Source: Streptomyces sp. ISL-36
Lineage (GTDB): Bacteria > Actinomycetota > Actinomycetes > Streptomycetales > Streptomycetaceae
Assembly (NCBI RefSeq): GCF_018614205.1
Contig: NZ_JAGGOS010000120.1
Location: forward strand, 44,635 to 108,634
Reading direction: 5' to 3'
DNA: 64,000 bases
Shown: one piece after another, positions 16,386 to 25,085 of the stretch
Position numbering within the stretch: position 1 is the first letter of the stretch
How the letters are laid out: each line of letters starts with the position of its first letter
Position numbers and translations under genes: made by a program
The notes under the pieces: model-generated
Databases searched by the model: none
What the model was told of the DNA's origin: nothing
What the model saw: the letters and a program-made list of their open reading frames with translations, nothing else

Positions 16386-17948
16386 ATGCGCAATCCGCTC
16401 AGACGTGTCACCGCCGCCCTCACCTCCCTCCTGGTCCTGGGCGGCCTGGCCATCGGCACCACCGTGATCTCCGAGGTCGCCGCCCCGACCACCGCGTACG
16501 CCGCGGAACAGTCCACGGTCGGCGGCTCGATCAGCCGGACCGAGATACTCGCCCGGGCCAAGTGGTGGATGGACACCTACGGCGTCATCTACAGCCAGGA
16601 CCAGGCCGACGCCAAGGCGTCGGTCACCGGCGAGAAGTACCGCCCGGACTGCTCCGGCTTCGTGTCGATGGCCTGGCGGCTCCCCAAGAGCGGTGGCTGG
16701 GACCGCAACACCGGCAACCTCGACGCCTTCGGTGACACCACTACCATCTCCCTGGACAGCCTGCAGCCGGGCGACGCGATCCTCGGCGACGGGCATGTCG
16801 CGCTCTTCGAGAAGTGGACCGACTCCAGCAAGACGGAGATGTGGATCTACGACGAGTACGACTACGGCCAGGCGGGCCGCCACGCCACCAAGACCAAGTC
16901 GTACTACGCCTCCAACAACTTCAAGGGCCTGCGCTACGACAAGGCCACTTCCACCCCCGCCCCGGGCAAGGCGGAGCCGGCGACGGCGTACGACCAGGGT
17001 GACGGCACCATGCGGATCTACCGCTGGACCTCCACCGGCAGCGCCTTCGACCGCGCGAGCGACTACGACTCCGGCAGCTTCTCGCTCTCCAACGTCGGCG
17101 ACCGCATGGCCTCAGGAGACGTCAATGGTGACGGCAAGGACGACGTCGTCATGGCCTACCAGTACAACGACGGCACCTGGGGCCTGTACACGTTCCTCAA
17201 CGGCAGGACGTACGACGGTGTCTGGTACACCGGCGGCGCCTACAACCTCGGCAAGGTCGGCGGACGCCTCGTCCTCGGCGACTGGAACGGTGACGGCAAA
17301 GCCGAGCCGGCCATGGCGTACGACCAGGGTGACGGCACCATGCGGATCTACCGCTGGACCTCCACCGGCAGCAACTTCGACCGCACCAGCGACTACGACT
17401 CCGGCAGCTTCTCCCTGGCCAACGTCGGCGACCGCATGGCCTCAGGAGACGTCAACGGTGACGGCAAGGACGACATCGTCATGGCCTACCAGTACAACGA
17501 CGGCACCTGGGGCCTGTACACGTTCCTCAACGGCAGGACGTACGACGGTGTCTGGTACACCGGCGGCGCCTACAACCTCGGCAAGGTCGGCGGACGCCTC
17601 GTCCTCGGCGACTGGAACGGTGACGGCAAGGCCGAGCCGGCGACGGCGTACGACCAGGGTGACGGCACCATGCGCATCTACCGCTGGACCTCCACCGGCA
17701 GCAACTTCGACCGCACCAGCGACTACGACTCCGGCAGCTTCTCCCTGGCCAACGTCGACGACCGCATGGCCTCAGGAGACGTCAACGGTGACGGCAAGGA
17801 CGACATCGTCATGGCCTACCAGTACAACGACGGCACCTGGGGCCTCTACCCCTTCCTCAACGGCGCCAACTCCGACGGCGTCTGGTACACCGGCGGCGCC
17901 TACAACCTCGGCAGGGTCGGCGGACGCCTCGTCCTCGGCGACTGGTAG
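16386..17948 (+). CDS. Secreted NlpC/P60-like Cys hydrolase with FG-GAP repeats
   Basis: This 520-residue exported protein has a Sec signal peptide (residues 1-38, cleavage about AYA|AEQ). A catalytic domain has the NlpC/P60-type Cys motif 'RPDCSGFVSMAW' (Cys about 89) and the His motif 'GDGHVALF'. Three tandem 110-residue repeats (about 196-520) each contain 'GDVNGDGKDD' or 'GDWNGDGKAE' calcium-binding-like FG-GAP/VCBS loops. Family logic suggests cell-wall or peptide amidase activity with a beta-propeller-like binding domain. The third repeat ends abruptly at GDW followed by TAG, where the other repeats continue NGDGKAE. It is followed by a strong terminator. Confidence 0.85.
   Translation: MRNPLRRVTAALTSLLVLGGLAIGTTVISEVAAPTTAYAAEQSTVGGSISRTEILARAKWWMDTYGVIYSQDQADAKASVTGEKYRPDCSGFVSMAWRLPKSGGWDRNTGNLDAFGDTTTISLDSLQPGDAILGDGHVALFEKWTDSSKTEMWIYDEYDYGQAGRHATKTKSYYASNNFKGLRYDKATSTPAPGKAEPATAYDQGDGTMRIYRWTSTGSAFDRASDYDSGSFSLSNVGDRMASGDVNGDGKDDVVMAYQYNDGTWGLYTFLNGRTYDGVWYTGGAYNLGKVGGRLVLGDWNGDGKAEPAMAYDQGDGTMRIYRWTSTGSNFDRTSDYDSGSFSLANVGDRMASGDVNGDGKDDIVMAYQYNDGTWGLYTFLNGRTYDGVWYTGGAYNLGKVGGRLVLGDWNGDGKAEPATAYDQGDGTMRIYRWTSTGSNFDRTSDYDSGSFSLANVDDRMASGDVNGDGKDDIVMAYQYNDGTWGLYPFLNGANSDGVWYTGGAYNLGRVGGRLVLGDW
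16971..17948 (+). repeat. Three near-identical 330-bp coding repeats
   Basis: Copies start at 16971, 17301 and 17631, each beginning with GC(C/G)GAGCCGGC and separated by exactly 330 bases (110 codons). They are nearly identical at the DNA level, so the array is recent or homogenised by recombination. The last copy is cut at about 318 bases by the stop codon. Confidence 0.9.
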
Positions 17949-17986
17949 ACACCGCGTCGAGAGCCGCACCGAGGACCACTGATGCA

Positions 17987-18016
17987 GGGCCGGGCCGCTA
18001 TCGAGCGGCCCGGTCC
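17987..18016 (+). terminator. Terminator after NlpC/FG-GAP gene
   Basis: GGGCCGGGCCGCT-atcg-AGCGGCCCGGTCC has 13-base arms with one mismatch and a tetraloop. It is followed by TTCGTCC. Confidence 0.8.
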
Positions 18017-18080
18017 TTCGTCCGCGGCATCCTGAGCACACGCCCCCGGTGTACGTGGATGTCGGCGATCCGTCATGCGG

Positions 18081-18944
18081 TCACCTGGCGCGTACCGCCG
18101 TGACGGTGAAGCGTTCGACATCGGCGACGTGACCGCCCGTGGAGGCGACGACCGTGAGCACGGGGTCGTGGGCACCGGAGAAGGAGACCCTCGCGCTCCA
18201 GGGCTGGTCGTTGCCGCCCGCGGAGATGCAGCATGCGGAGGTGCCCAACGGCGCCTTCGACGAGGGCTGGCGTACCTCGACACGGATGCTCTCGTCCACT
18301 CCGGTGATCCTCCCGCCGATCGCGAGGGGGGAACGCACGAGCGACCCGTACGCGGGCGTGGTCAGTGAGAACGTCGTGTCGTCGGTGCCGACGACCTCCC
18401 ATGGACCGTCCGGGGAGCCGTACCGCACGAGGTGGATCACCGCCGCGGTGCCGCCCTCGCGCCCCGTCGGCGCGACGCCGATACGGGCGTGCCGACCGCT
18501 GACCGTGCGCGAGGAGACCTTGTCGATCTCCTTGAAGCCGAGGTAGTCGCGGGTGAAGGCCAGCGCGGTCTGTTCGGGGTCCCGGTGCCAGGGCTGGTGC
18601 CCGCCGGAGCGGTAGGCGCGCTCCCACTCCTGGGCCTGGGCGAGCGTGGTGAACGGCCACAACGGCTGGAGGCTCCAGGAGCCCAGCGGCGGCGTGCTCT
18701 TGGGGGTCGGCGTGAGTGTGGTCGGGGCTTTCGTGGCGGACGGCGTGGCCGTCGGGGGTGTCGAGGGCGTGGGCGTCGTGCGCGAGGTGGTGGGCGTGGG
18801 CGTGGGCACGGGTGTGGACGTCCCGGGTGCGGGGAGCGTCGATCGCGATGCGCTGGGGGCGCCGCCGGAACCACCGCACGCAGTGAGCGACAGGCCCAGC
18901 ACGGTCGCTGCGGTGAGGAGTCGGAACGGGAGCGAGATGTTCAT
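18081..18944 (-). CDS. Secreted lipoprotein with Thr/Pro linker and Gmad2-like domain
   Basis: This 287-residue lipoprotein has signal peptide MNISLPFRLLTAATVLGLSL with lipobox LTAC (Cys23). A Thr/Pro/Ser-rich spacer follows (about 33-88) that would span the cell wall, then a globular domain. The C-terminal half, with 'SLVRSPLAIGGRITGVDESI', looks like the Ig-like Gmad2/spore-germination type fold, though I am not certain. A conserved-looking Cys pair 'SACCIS' is near the end. It may bind wall or surface ligands. The gene is convergent with the preceding hydrolase gene. Confidence 0.8.
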   Translation of the reverse strand: MNISLPFRLLTAATVLGLSLTACGGSGGAPSASRSTLPAPGTSTPVPTPTPTTSRTTPTPSTPPTATPSATKAPTTLTPTPKSTPPLGSWSLQPLWPFTTLAQAQEWERAYRSGGHQPWHRDPEQTALAFTRDYLGFKEIDKVSSRTVSGRHARIGVAPTGREGGTAAVIHLVRYGSPDGPWEVVGTDDTTFSLTTPAYGSLVRSPLAIGGRITGVDESIRVEVRQPSSKAPLGTSACCISAGGNDQPWSARVSFSGAHDPVLTVVASTGGHVADVERFTVTAVRAR

Positions 18945-19166
18945 GGGTGCTCCAGAGAGGTGGAACCGGCCGTCGACCGGCCTGTCCGGCTATCGTGCCA
19001 CCAGTCCCGCCCTCGTCACAGAGGGCCGTGCGCACGGAAGCCCAAGCCCCAGCCACCCGTGGACCACTGGTGGTCGTCCCGAGCGGAGGCAACCGCCAAG
19101 GCCGGCGACCGCGCGAGGCGCGGCTCGACGGCCCGTCCCAGGGCGGCCCCGGGGCGGCCCCGGGGC

Positions 19167-19201
19167 GGCCCCGGACAGGAAGATCAGACTGCCGGGGCCG
19201 T
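19167..19201 (-). terminator. Terminator after DHFR-like gene, in GC repeat
   Basis: CGGCCCCGG (19167-19175) pairs with CCGGGGCCG (19193-19201). It lies 13 bases beyond the minus-strand stop at 19215. It sits at the edge of a short (GGCGGCCCCGG)n tandem tract at 19144-19175. Confidence 0.55.
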
Positions 19202-19214
19202 CCCTGAGGACCGG

Positions 19215-19859
19215 TCACTTTCGCCAGAAAAGGTGATGCGTCACCCCGCTGGGGCTGGGCACGACCTCCAGGTGGAACCGGTCGAGCAGCTCATCGGGTG
19301 ACTCCCAGAGTCGTAGGCCGGACCCCAGCTTCACCGGCGAGACAGCCACATGCATGGTGTCGACCAGGTCGGCGTCGAGGAACTGCCGGATGGTGGTGAC
19401 TCCGCCGCCGAGTCGGACGTCCTTGCCCTGCGCCGCTTCCCGCGCCTGTTCGAGGACCGCGGCCGGGTCGCCGGCGACGAAGTGGAACGTGGTGTCGGAG
19501 AGCGTGAACGAAGGACGCTTGTGGTGGGTCATGACGAAGACCGGGGTATGGAACGGGGGCTCGTCACCCCACCAGCCGCACCACTCGTGGTCCTGCCAGG
19601 GCCCGCGCTGCGGCCCGAACTTGTTGCGGCCCATGATCTCGGCGCCGATGTTGCGGGCGTAGTCCCGCGTGAGGTAGTCGTCCAGGCCCCGGCTTCCCCC
19701 GGGGTCGGTGCGCCTGGGCCAGCTCGCCGTGGCGCCGGCCCAGGCGAAGAGCCTCTCGGCATCGACATGACCGAACGGCCTCTCGAGGGTCTGGTCCTCC
19801 CCGGCACCGATCCCGTCACTCGAGACATTGAAGTTCTGGACTCTCAGCAGCTGAGTCAC
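19215..19859 (-). CDS. Dihydrofolate reductase / RibD C-terminal domain family protein
   Basis: This 214-residue protein of the DHFR/RibD-C superfamily contains 'RVQNFNVSSDGIGAGEDQ' at the N-terminus, 'MGRNKFGP' and 'VFVMTHHKRPSF', and 'DVRLGGGVTTIRQFLDADLV' as the NADPH-binding G-G-G loop. The family includes NADPH-dependent reductases of unclear substrate, and this is probably not the housekeeping DHFR. The GTG at 19859 is chosen because AGGAGG lies just upstream, making the longer ATG form at 19883 unlikely. It is transcribed away from the large FG-GAP genes. Confidence 0.85.
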   Translation of the reverse strand: MTQLLRVQNFNVSSDGIGAGEDQTLERPFGHVDAERLFAWAGATASWPRRTDPGGSRGLDDYLTRDYARNIGAEIMGRNKFGPQRGPWQDHEWCGWWGDEPPFHTPVFVMTHHKRPSFTLSDTTFHFVAGDPAAVLEQAREAAQGKDVRLGGGVTTIRQFLDADLVDTMHVAVSPVKLGSGLRLWESPDELLDRFHLEVVPSPSGVTHHLFWRK

Positions 19860-20113
19860 GTGTTCCTCCTGTGGTGGCGACAACAGTGGTGAGACTCCCC
19901 GGGTCGGAGAAACTCATCGCTTTCCGTCCGTGACGGTCGGAAATCGGGCTACCCGGTGTCCTGACCTCTTCACCAGAACCGGAACACGTACAACCACATC
20001 GGCCGATCAAGAGTCTGATCGAACGGCTCGTAGAGCCACCGATCCTGATCTCTCGTCATGCTTCGGGTGCGGCACTCCGCCGTGCCCCTCCGTCTTCGGG
20101 GAGAAAAACCACC

Positions 20114-22330
20114 GTGACCCAGTACAGATCGTCCTCCCGTCGCCGCCTCGCCGTGGCCGTGTCCGCCGTCCTGGCGGTCACCGCCGGTACGGCCGTGGTC
20201 ACCACGCCGGCCACCGCCGCCCCGGTCGCCGTCGTACAGGGGGCGGCGCAGGCCGATGCGGTGATCACGCTCCCGCACAACGCGCAGATCGTGAGCGCCG
20301 GGAACACCGGCTTCCTGATCCGCTCCCTCTACCCGTCCGGCACCGAGTACCGGTGGACGAACTACGCGGACGGCTCGACGAAGCTCCTCGACCCACGGGG
20401 GACCGACTACTACGGCAGTCAGATGTCCGACATCGTGGTGTCCCGCCAGCAGACGCAGTCCACGTACTGGCTGCACGACATGGCCGCCCCCGGAAGCTCG
20501 CCGACCGGTCTGTCGTTCGGAGACCAGCGCTACACCCCGCAGGGAATCGTCGACGGCACGCTCGTCATGACGTACGTCAACAGCAGCGGCGTGCTCGACG
20601 TCGTGCTGATGAGCAAGGCGTCGGGCTCGTCGTCGTCCCCGACGACCCGTCGCGTGACCGGGATACCCGGCAACGCGAGAGTGACCCACGTCTCGGGCAC
20701 GACCCCCGGCACGGCGCTCCTCACCTACCGGATCGAGACGCAGTACTACCTCGCCGCCGTGGACCTGGCCACCGGCAGCATCCTCGACCAGCGCACGACG
20801 AGCACTCAGCAGGCCGACTCCCCCGCCTTCCTCTCGGCGTCCCACTGGGCGTGGATCGAACGGCCGACCGCCACCACCGTCCAGCTCGTCACGGCGGCGC
20901 GCGGGGAGGGGCAGCAGCCGACCGTGACGCCGCTGGGCGCGGGGGCCGGCCCCTTGGCCGTCCACCTCCTGGGCGACTGGGCGACCTACTCCATGACCGG
21001 CGGAAACGACGCCTTCGCGCCCTCGGCGCTGCACCCGCTGACGGCCCGCTCCCTGACCGACCCCACGCGCACGATCAAGCTCCTGGACCACGTCCACAGC
21101 TCCACCGTCAGCCCCGACGGCTCCCTCCTCGTGCGCGGCGGCACCGTCGCCGAGGGCGAGGGGATCTACCGGATCGCCCCCGGCGGTGACGGCACCCCGG
21201 TCGCCACGCTGGTCGCGAGCACCGGCGTCCCGACGTCGCTCGCGCTCACCAGCAGTAACGTTCCCTCCGTCATCGACCTGGACAAGAGCGGCGACACGCA
21301 GCTCGGCTGGACGCTGTCCCGGCCCAACGCGACCGCGACCGTCACGCTGCGCCACGTCAGGACGGGCAAGACCGCCCAGATGCAGACCGAGAGAATGGAC
21401 GAGCTCCCCTGGCGCTGGCAGGGCGAACTCGGCATCGACGTCGCCCCGAACGGCGACTACGTCTGGGAGGTCGCCGCCAAGCCGATGAACGGCATCGGCC
21501 CCGACCTCAGGACGAGCGGCACCTTCAAGGTCGTCCGCAAGGCCGCTCTGCACGACTACGACGACAACGGCGCCCCGGACCTGCTGGTCCGCGACTCCGC
21601 GGGGCGGCTGTGGAAGGACGAGGTCCGCAAGACCTGGTCCTCCGACAGCTACTGGTCGGTGGGCAGCAAGCTCGCCGGCAGCGGCTGGAACATCTACCAG
21701 CAGATCGAGTCCGTCGGCAACGTCGGCGGTGCCCCCGCCGCGGACCTCGTCGCCCGCGACAAGGACGGTGTCCTCTGGCTCTACCTCGGCAAGGGCGACG
21801 GCACCTTCGCGCCCCGCCAGAGGCTCGGCGCGGGCTGGAACGTGTACAACAAGCTCGCGGGCGGCAGCGACCTCAACGGCGACGGCACGTCCGACCTGCT
21901 CGCCACCGACGGCTCCGGTGGCCTGTGGCTCTACAAGGGCACGGGCAACTGGGCCGCGCCCTTCGCGGCCCGCGTGCGGATCGGCACCGGCTGGCAGATC
22001 TACAACCAGATCACCTCCGTCGGCGACATCGGCGGCACGGCCGCCGGTGACCTCCTCGCCCGCGACACCTCCGGCGTCCTCTGGCTCTACCAGGGCAACG
22101 GCAGCGGCTCCTTCATCGGCCGCGTCCGCCTCGGCGCCGGCTGGGGCGCGTACACGCACCTCGTCGGCATGGGCGACGCCGACCGGGACGGCCGCAACGA
22201 CCTGTTCGCGTACGGCAGCGGAGGATCGTACGTCTACCCGGGGACGGGCAGCGCGACGGCCCCGTTCGGGCCGCGCGTGGGCAGCTCGATCTACCCGGCG
22301 ACGACGACGCCGTACAACCCGGTCGTCTGA
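20114..22330 (+). CDS. Secreted FG-GAP/VCBS repeat protein, copy 1
   Basis: This 738-residue exported protein has a Sec signal peptide (about 1-36, cleavage after ATAA). A beta-rich N-terminal region of WD40/TolB-like strands comes next (50-370). An Ig-like module of FlgD type follows ('LGWTLSRPNATATVTLRHVR' to 'NGDYVWEVAAKPMNGIGP', about 390-475). Four or five FG-GAP repeats then carry 'DLNGDGTSDLLATDGSGGLW' and similar D-x-D/N-x-D-G loops. The fold suggests a surface-exposed, calcium-stabilised beta-propeller. No enzymatic residues are evident. A close paralogue follows, with the same domain order. Confidence 0.85.
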   Translation: MTQYRSSSRRRLAVAVSAVLAVTAGTAVVTTPATAAPVAVVQGAAQADAVITLPHNAQIVSAGNTGFLIRSLYPSGTEYRWTNYADGSTKLLDPRGTDYYGSQMSDIVVSRQQTQSTYWLHDMAAPGSSPTGLSFGDQRYTPQGIVDGTLVMTYVNSSGVLDVVLMSKASGSSSSPTTRRVTGIPGNARVTHVSGTTPGTALLTYRIETQYYLAAVDLATGSILDQRTTSTQQADSPAFLSASHWAWIERPTATTVQLVTAARGEGQQPTVTPLGAGAGPLAVHLLGDWATYSMTGGNDAFAPSALHPLTARSLTDPTRTIKLLDHVHSSTVSPDGSLLVRGGTVAEGEGIYRIAPGGDGTPVATLVASTGVPTSLALTSSNVPSVIDLDKSGDTQLGWTLSRPNATATVTLRHVRTGKTAQMQTERMDELPWRWQGELGIDVAPNGDYVWEVAAKPMNGIGPDLRTSGTFKVVRKAALHDYDDNGAPDLLVRDSAGRLWKDEVRKTWSSDSYWSVGSKLAGSGWNIYQQIESVGNVGGAPAADLVARDKDGVLWLYLGKGDGTFAPRQRLGAGWNVYNKLAGGSDLNGDGTSDLLATDGSGGLWLYKGTGNWAAPFAARVRIGTGWQIYNQITSVGDIGGTAAGDLLARDTSGVLWLYQGNGSGSFIGRVRLGAGWGAYTHLVGMGDADRDGRNDLFAYGSGGSYVYPGTGSATAPFGPRVGSSIYPATTTPYNPVV

Positions 22331-22349
22331 CATCGCGTATCCGCCAGTA

Positions 22350-22371
22350 GCGTGGCGGGTTCCCGCCACGC
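22350..22371 (+). terminator. Hairpin between the two FG-GAP paralogues
   Basis: GCGTGGCGGG-tt-CCCGCCACGC is a perfect 10-base stem with a 2-base loop, 20 bases after the stop at 22330 and 27 before the TTG start at 22398. It may terminate or attenuate transcription into the second gene. Confidence 0.7.
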
Positions 22372-22397
22372 CCACCCCTTTGAAGAAGGAACATTCC

Positions 22398-24632
22398 TTG
22401 AACCACACACGTACGTCCCGACGGCGTCTCGCCTCGTCCGTCGCGGCCGTGCTCGCCGTCACGGCGGGGACCCTGGCGATGCCGACGGTGGCGACGGCTG
22501 AGACGCCGCAGGCCGTCGCGGCGCCGGCGGAGCAGGAAGTCGCCTCGATTCCGCCCGGCTCCCTGCTCACCGGCAACGGCCCTTCGGGCTTTGTGACCCG
22601 CCTCCCCGCGGGGGAAGGGTCGGAGTACCGCTGGACGCGGTACTCCGACGGTGTCACGACCGCACTGCCCGCGGGCAACTGGAAGGGGAGCCTTCAGAGC
22701 GACATCGTCGTGAAATCCGAGGGAACCACCCACACGCTGTACGACATGGGCCCGCAGGGCGCCACCCCCGTGGTGATCGACACCAGTTCCCTGGGCACGT
22801 CCGCCCAGATCATCGGCCTGACCGACACCACGCTCGTCATGACGGTCGCCAAGGCGGGGGGCGCCAGAGACATCCACCTCGTCGGCAAGCCGGAGGGCAC
22901 GCTCCTGGACCGCAAGGTGACCGGGCTGCCCGAGGACACGGTGCCCCACTGGTACCGCCAGGTCTCACCCGACACGATGGCTCTCCTGTACACCGGCACG
23001 GTGGGCGGGGTGTCCGGGAAACGGGTGGCCGTGGTGGACCTCGCCACCGCCGCCGTCGTCGACGACCGCGCCACCCCCGCGGCCGATCGGGATTCCAGCG
23101 TCAGCGCGTCCGCCACGCACGTGGCCTGGACCGAGATGTCCGCCGGCGGCGACAGGACGCTGGTGGTGGCGCGGCGAGGTGAGGCCGAGGCCGAGCGTGT
23201 TCCCCTGGGAACCAGGAACCCGGTCCGGGCCGATCTGCTGGGCGACTGGGTGACGTACGGCGTTGCCGGAGGAGCGACGGCCACGACGCCCGACCCCCTC
23301 TACTCGCTGACCGCCCGCTCCCTCAGGACGGGGCAGACCGTCAAGCTCCTCGACACACTGATGTACGTCCGCAACGAGCCCGGTGGCGAGGCTCTGGTGC
23401 AGGGCGGGACGCTCGCGCAGGGTGAGGGCGTCTTCCGGATCGCCCCCGGCCCGGACGGCACCCCGACCGCCGTCCTCGTGGCGAGCACCGGCAAGTCCCT
23501 CGTGCTCGGGGCGAAGACCCAAGGAACGCCCACGACCGTCGTCGACTTCTCACGCGGCGCGGAGGCGAGACTGCTGTGGGAGTTCGACAAGGCCGCACAG
23601 GTACGCGTCGTCCTGACCCACACCGCGTCGGGGAAGCGCTGGACAGCCGGGCCCTCCTTCACGGACGGGCCCGGGCTCACCGGAGCGATCTGGAACGGTG
23701 TGTTCGACGACAAGACGTCCGCCTACAACGGCGACTACACCTGGCAGATGACGGCACGCCCCGCCAACGGCATCGGCCCATCGGTGGAGCGGACCGGCAC
23801 GCTCGAGGTCGTGAGCATGCCCGCCCCGCACGACTTCTCCGACAGCGGCGTTCCGGACCTCCTCGTGCGGGACGGCGCGGGCCGGCTGATCAACTACGAC
23901 GCCCGCCAGACCCTCTTCGAGAGCGGCCAGTGGGGCACCTGGTCGAAGCCGACGCAGGTGGTCATGGGCACGGGCTGGCAGATCTACGACCGGGTCGCCG
24001 CTCCCGGGAACCTGGACGCCTCCCCGTACGCCGACATCATCGGCCGGGACCGGAACGGAGCCCTGTGGTTCTACTCGGGCACGGGACACGGCCTCGCGGC
24101 CCGGAAGCAGATCGGCACCGGCTGGCAGATCTACGACCGGATCACGGGCGGCTCCGACCTGACCGGCGACGGCCGGGCCGACCTCGTCGCCACCGACAAG
24201 GCCGGCGGCCTGTGGCTCTACCCGGGCACCGGCAATGCCAACGCCCCCTTCTCCGCCCGCAAGAAGATCGGCACCGGCTGGGGCATCTACAACCAGATCA
24301 CCGCCACCGGCAACATCGCCGGCGCCCCGGCCGGGGACCTCGTCGCCCGCGACAAGGACGGCGTGCTGTGGCTGTACCTCGGCAAGGGTGACGGCACCTT
24401 CGCCCCGCGCACGAGGGTCGGCGCCGGCTGGGACCGGTACACGGACATCGTCGGCGTCGGGGACACCGACAGGGACGGGCGCCCCGACCTGGTCGTGCAG
24501 GGTGTCATGGGCGGTAGCCACGAGACGCTCGCCCTCCACAAGGGCACCGGCGACTGGCGTGCTCCGTTCGGGTCCAGGACCGGGATCTACACCCCCGAGC
24601 CTCTCCGAACGGGGCCCGTGACCCTCTTCTGA
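22398..24632 (+). CDS. Secreted FG-GAP/VCBS repeat protein, copy 2
   Basis: This 744-residue paralogue of the preceding protein has a signal peptide LNHTRTSRRRLASSVAAVLA ending near TAEA and the same beta-rich N-terminal region. The Ig-like module is 'LLWEFDKAAQVRVVLTHTAS' to 'NGDYTWQMTARPANGIGP', followed by FG-GAP repeats with 'DLTGDGRADLVATDKAGGLW'. The start is TTG 22398, preceded by AAGGA at good spacing. No ATG or GTG gives a sensible signal peptide. Tandem duplication is likely. Large secreted FG-GAP proteins of this sort are common in Streptomyces and lack a known biochemical role. Confidence 0.85.
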   Translation: MNHTRTSRRRLASSVAAVLAVTAGTLAMPTVATAETPQAVAAPAEQEVASIPPGSLLTGNGPSGFVTRLPAGEGSEYRWTRYSDGVTTALPAGNWKGSLQSDIVVKSEGTTHTLYDMGPQGATPVVIDTSSLGTSAQIIGLTDTTLVMTVAKAGGARDIHLVGKPEGTLLDRKVTGLPEDTVPHWYRQVSPDTMALLYTGTVGGVSGKRVAVVDLATAAVVDDRATPAADRDSSVSASATHVAWTEMSAGGDRTLVVARRGEAEAERVPLGTRNPVRADLLGDWVTYGVAGGATATTPDPLYSLTARSLRTGQTVKLLDTLMYVRNEPGGEALVQGGTLAQGEGVFRIAPGPDGTPTAVLVASTGKSLVLGAKTQGTPTTVVDFSRGAEARLLWEFDKAAQVRVVLTHTASGKRWTAGPSFTDGPGLTGAIWNGVFDDKTSAYNGDYTWQMTARPANGIGPSVERTGTLEVVSMPAPHDFSDSGVPDLLVRDGAGRLINYDARQTLFESGQWGTWSKPTQVVMGTGWQIYDRVAAPGNLDASPYADIIGRDRNGALWFYSGTGHGLAARKQIGTGWQIYDRITGGSDLTGDGRADLVATDKAGGLWLYPGTGNANAPFSARKKIGTGWGIYNQITATGNIAGAPAGDLVARDKDGVLWLYLGKGDGTFAPRTRVGAGWDRYTDIVGVGDTDRDGRPDLVVQGVMGGSHETLALHKGTGDWRAPFGSRTGIYTPEPLRTGPVTLF

Positions 24633-24637
24633 CAACC

Positions 24638-24668
24638 CGTCGGCACGGTCGCGCGGACCGTGCCGACG
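24638..24668 (+). terminator. Terminator after FG-GAP copy 2
   Basis: CGTCGGCACGGTC-gcgcg-GACCGTGCCGACG is a perfect 13-base stem starting 6 bases after the stop. Confidence 0.85.
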
Positions 24669-24894
24669 CGAGGGTCCGTCAGCGGGCAGGCGTTGTCGGG
24701 CGATGATGTGGATCACAGCCTCTGGACCTCAACCAGGCTTGAGGAAGCAGGCTGTTGCACACCGCAGGGCGGCCTCGTGGAGGCCGCCCTGCAGTCCACA
24801 TCACCAGTCGATTCAACCGACGACGTCTCCGCGCAGCGTCGCGGCCCGTACGGGCCGCTGCCCCGCCGCGGAACCCGCCCCGACGGTTCCCGCG

Positions 24895-24993
24895 ATGACC
24901 GACCTGGTCCCGCTCTTCGAGGCCTCCCGCACCGAGTCCCTCGCGGCCGCCGAGTCCCGTGCCAAGGAACTGGTGATGCGTCTGGCCGCGTAG
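24895..24993 (+). pseudogene. Possible C-terminal gene remnant
   Basis: A 32-codon frame reads 'MTDLVPLFEASRTESLAAAE' then 'SRAKELVMRLAA' and is followed by a TAG. The composition looks like a genuine protein C-terminus, and the surrounding 450 bp otherwise shows no gene. I do not recognise the parent protein. It ends before the terminator of the neighbouring sugar operon. Confidence 0.3.
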
Positions 24994-25024
24994 CCGTACC
25001 ACGTCCGCCCCGGCGCCGAGCGGC

Positions 25025-25060
25025 CCAGGCCGCGCCCGGCTTCCGGCGGGCGCGGCCTGG
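25025..25060. terminator. Bidirectional terminator at end of alpha-glucoside operon
   Basis: CCAGGCCGCGCCCG-N8-CGGGCGCGGCCTGG is a perfect 14-base stem, 25 bases beyond the minus-strand stop at 25086. Confidence 0.8.
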
Positions 25061-25085
25061 GGCGCCCCGTCACCGGGCCGCCGCC

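Noticed and set aside
19144..19175. GGCGGCCCCGG tandem tract as a possible CRISPR-like or att repeat
   Set aside because: Units are only 11 bases, contiguous without spacers, and fit simple GC-rich slippage beside a terminator.
19970..22678. 902-codon minus-strand frame
   Set aside because: It is antisense to the FG-GAP gene; high GC leaves few stops, and no domain is visible.
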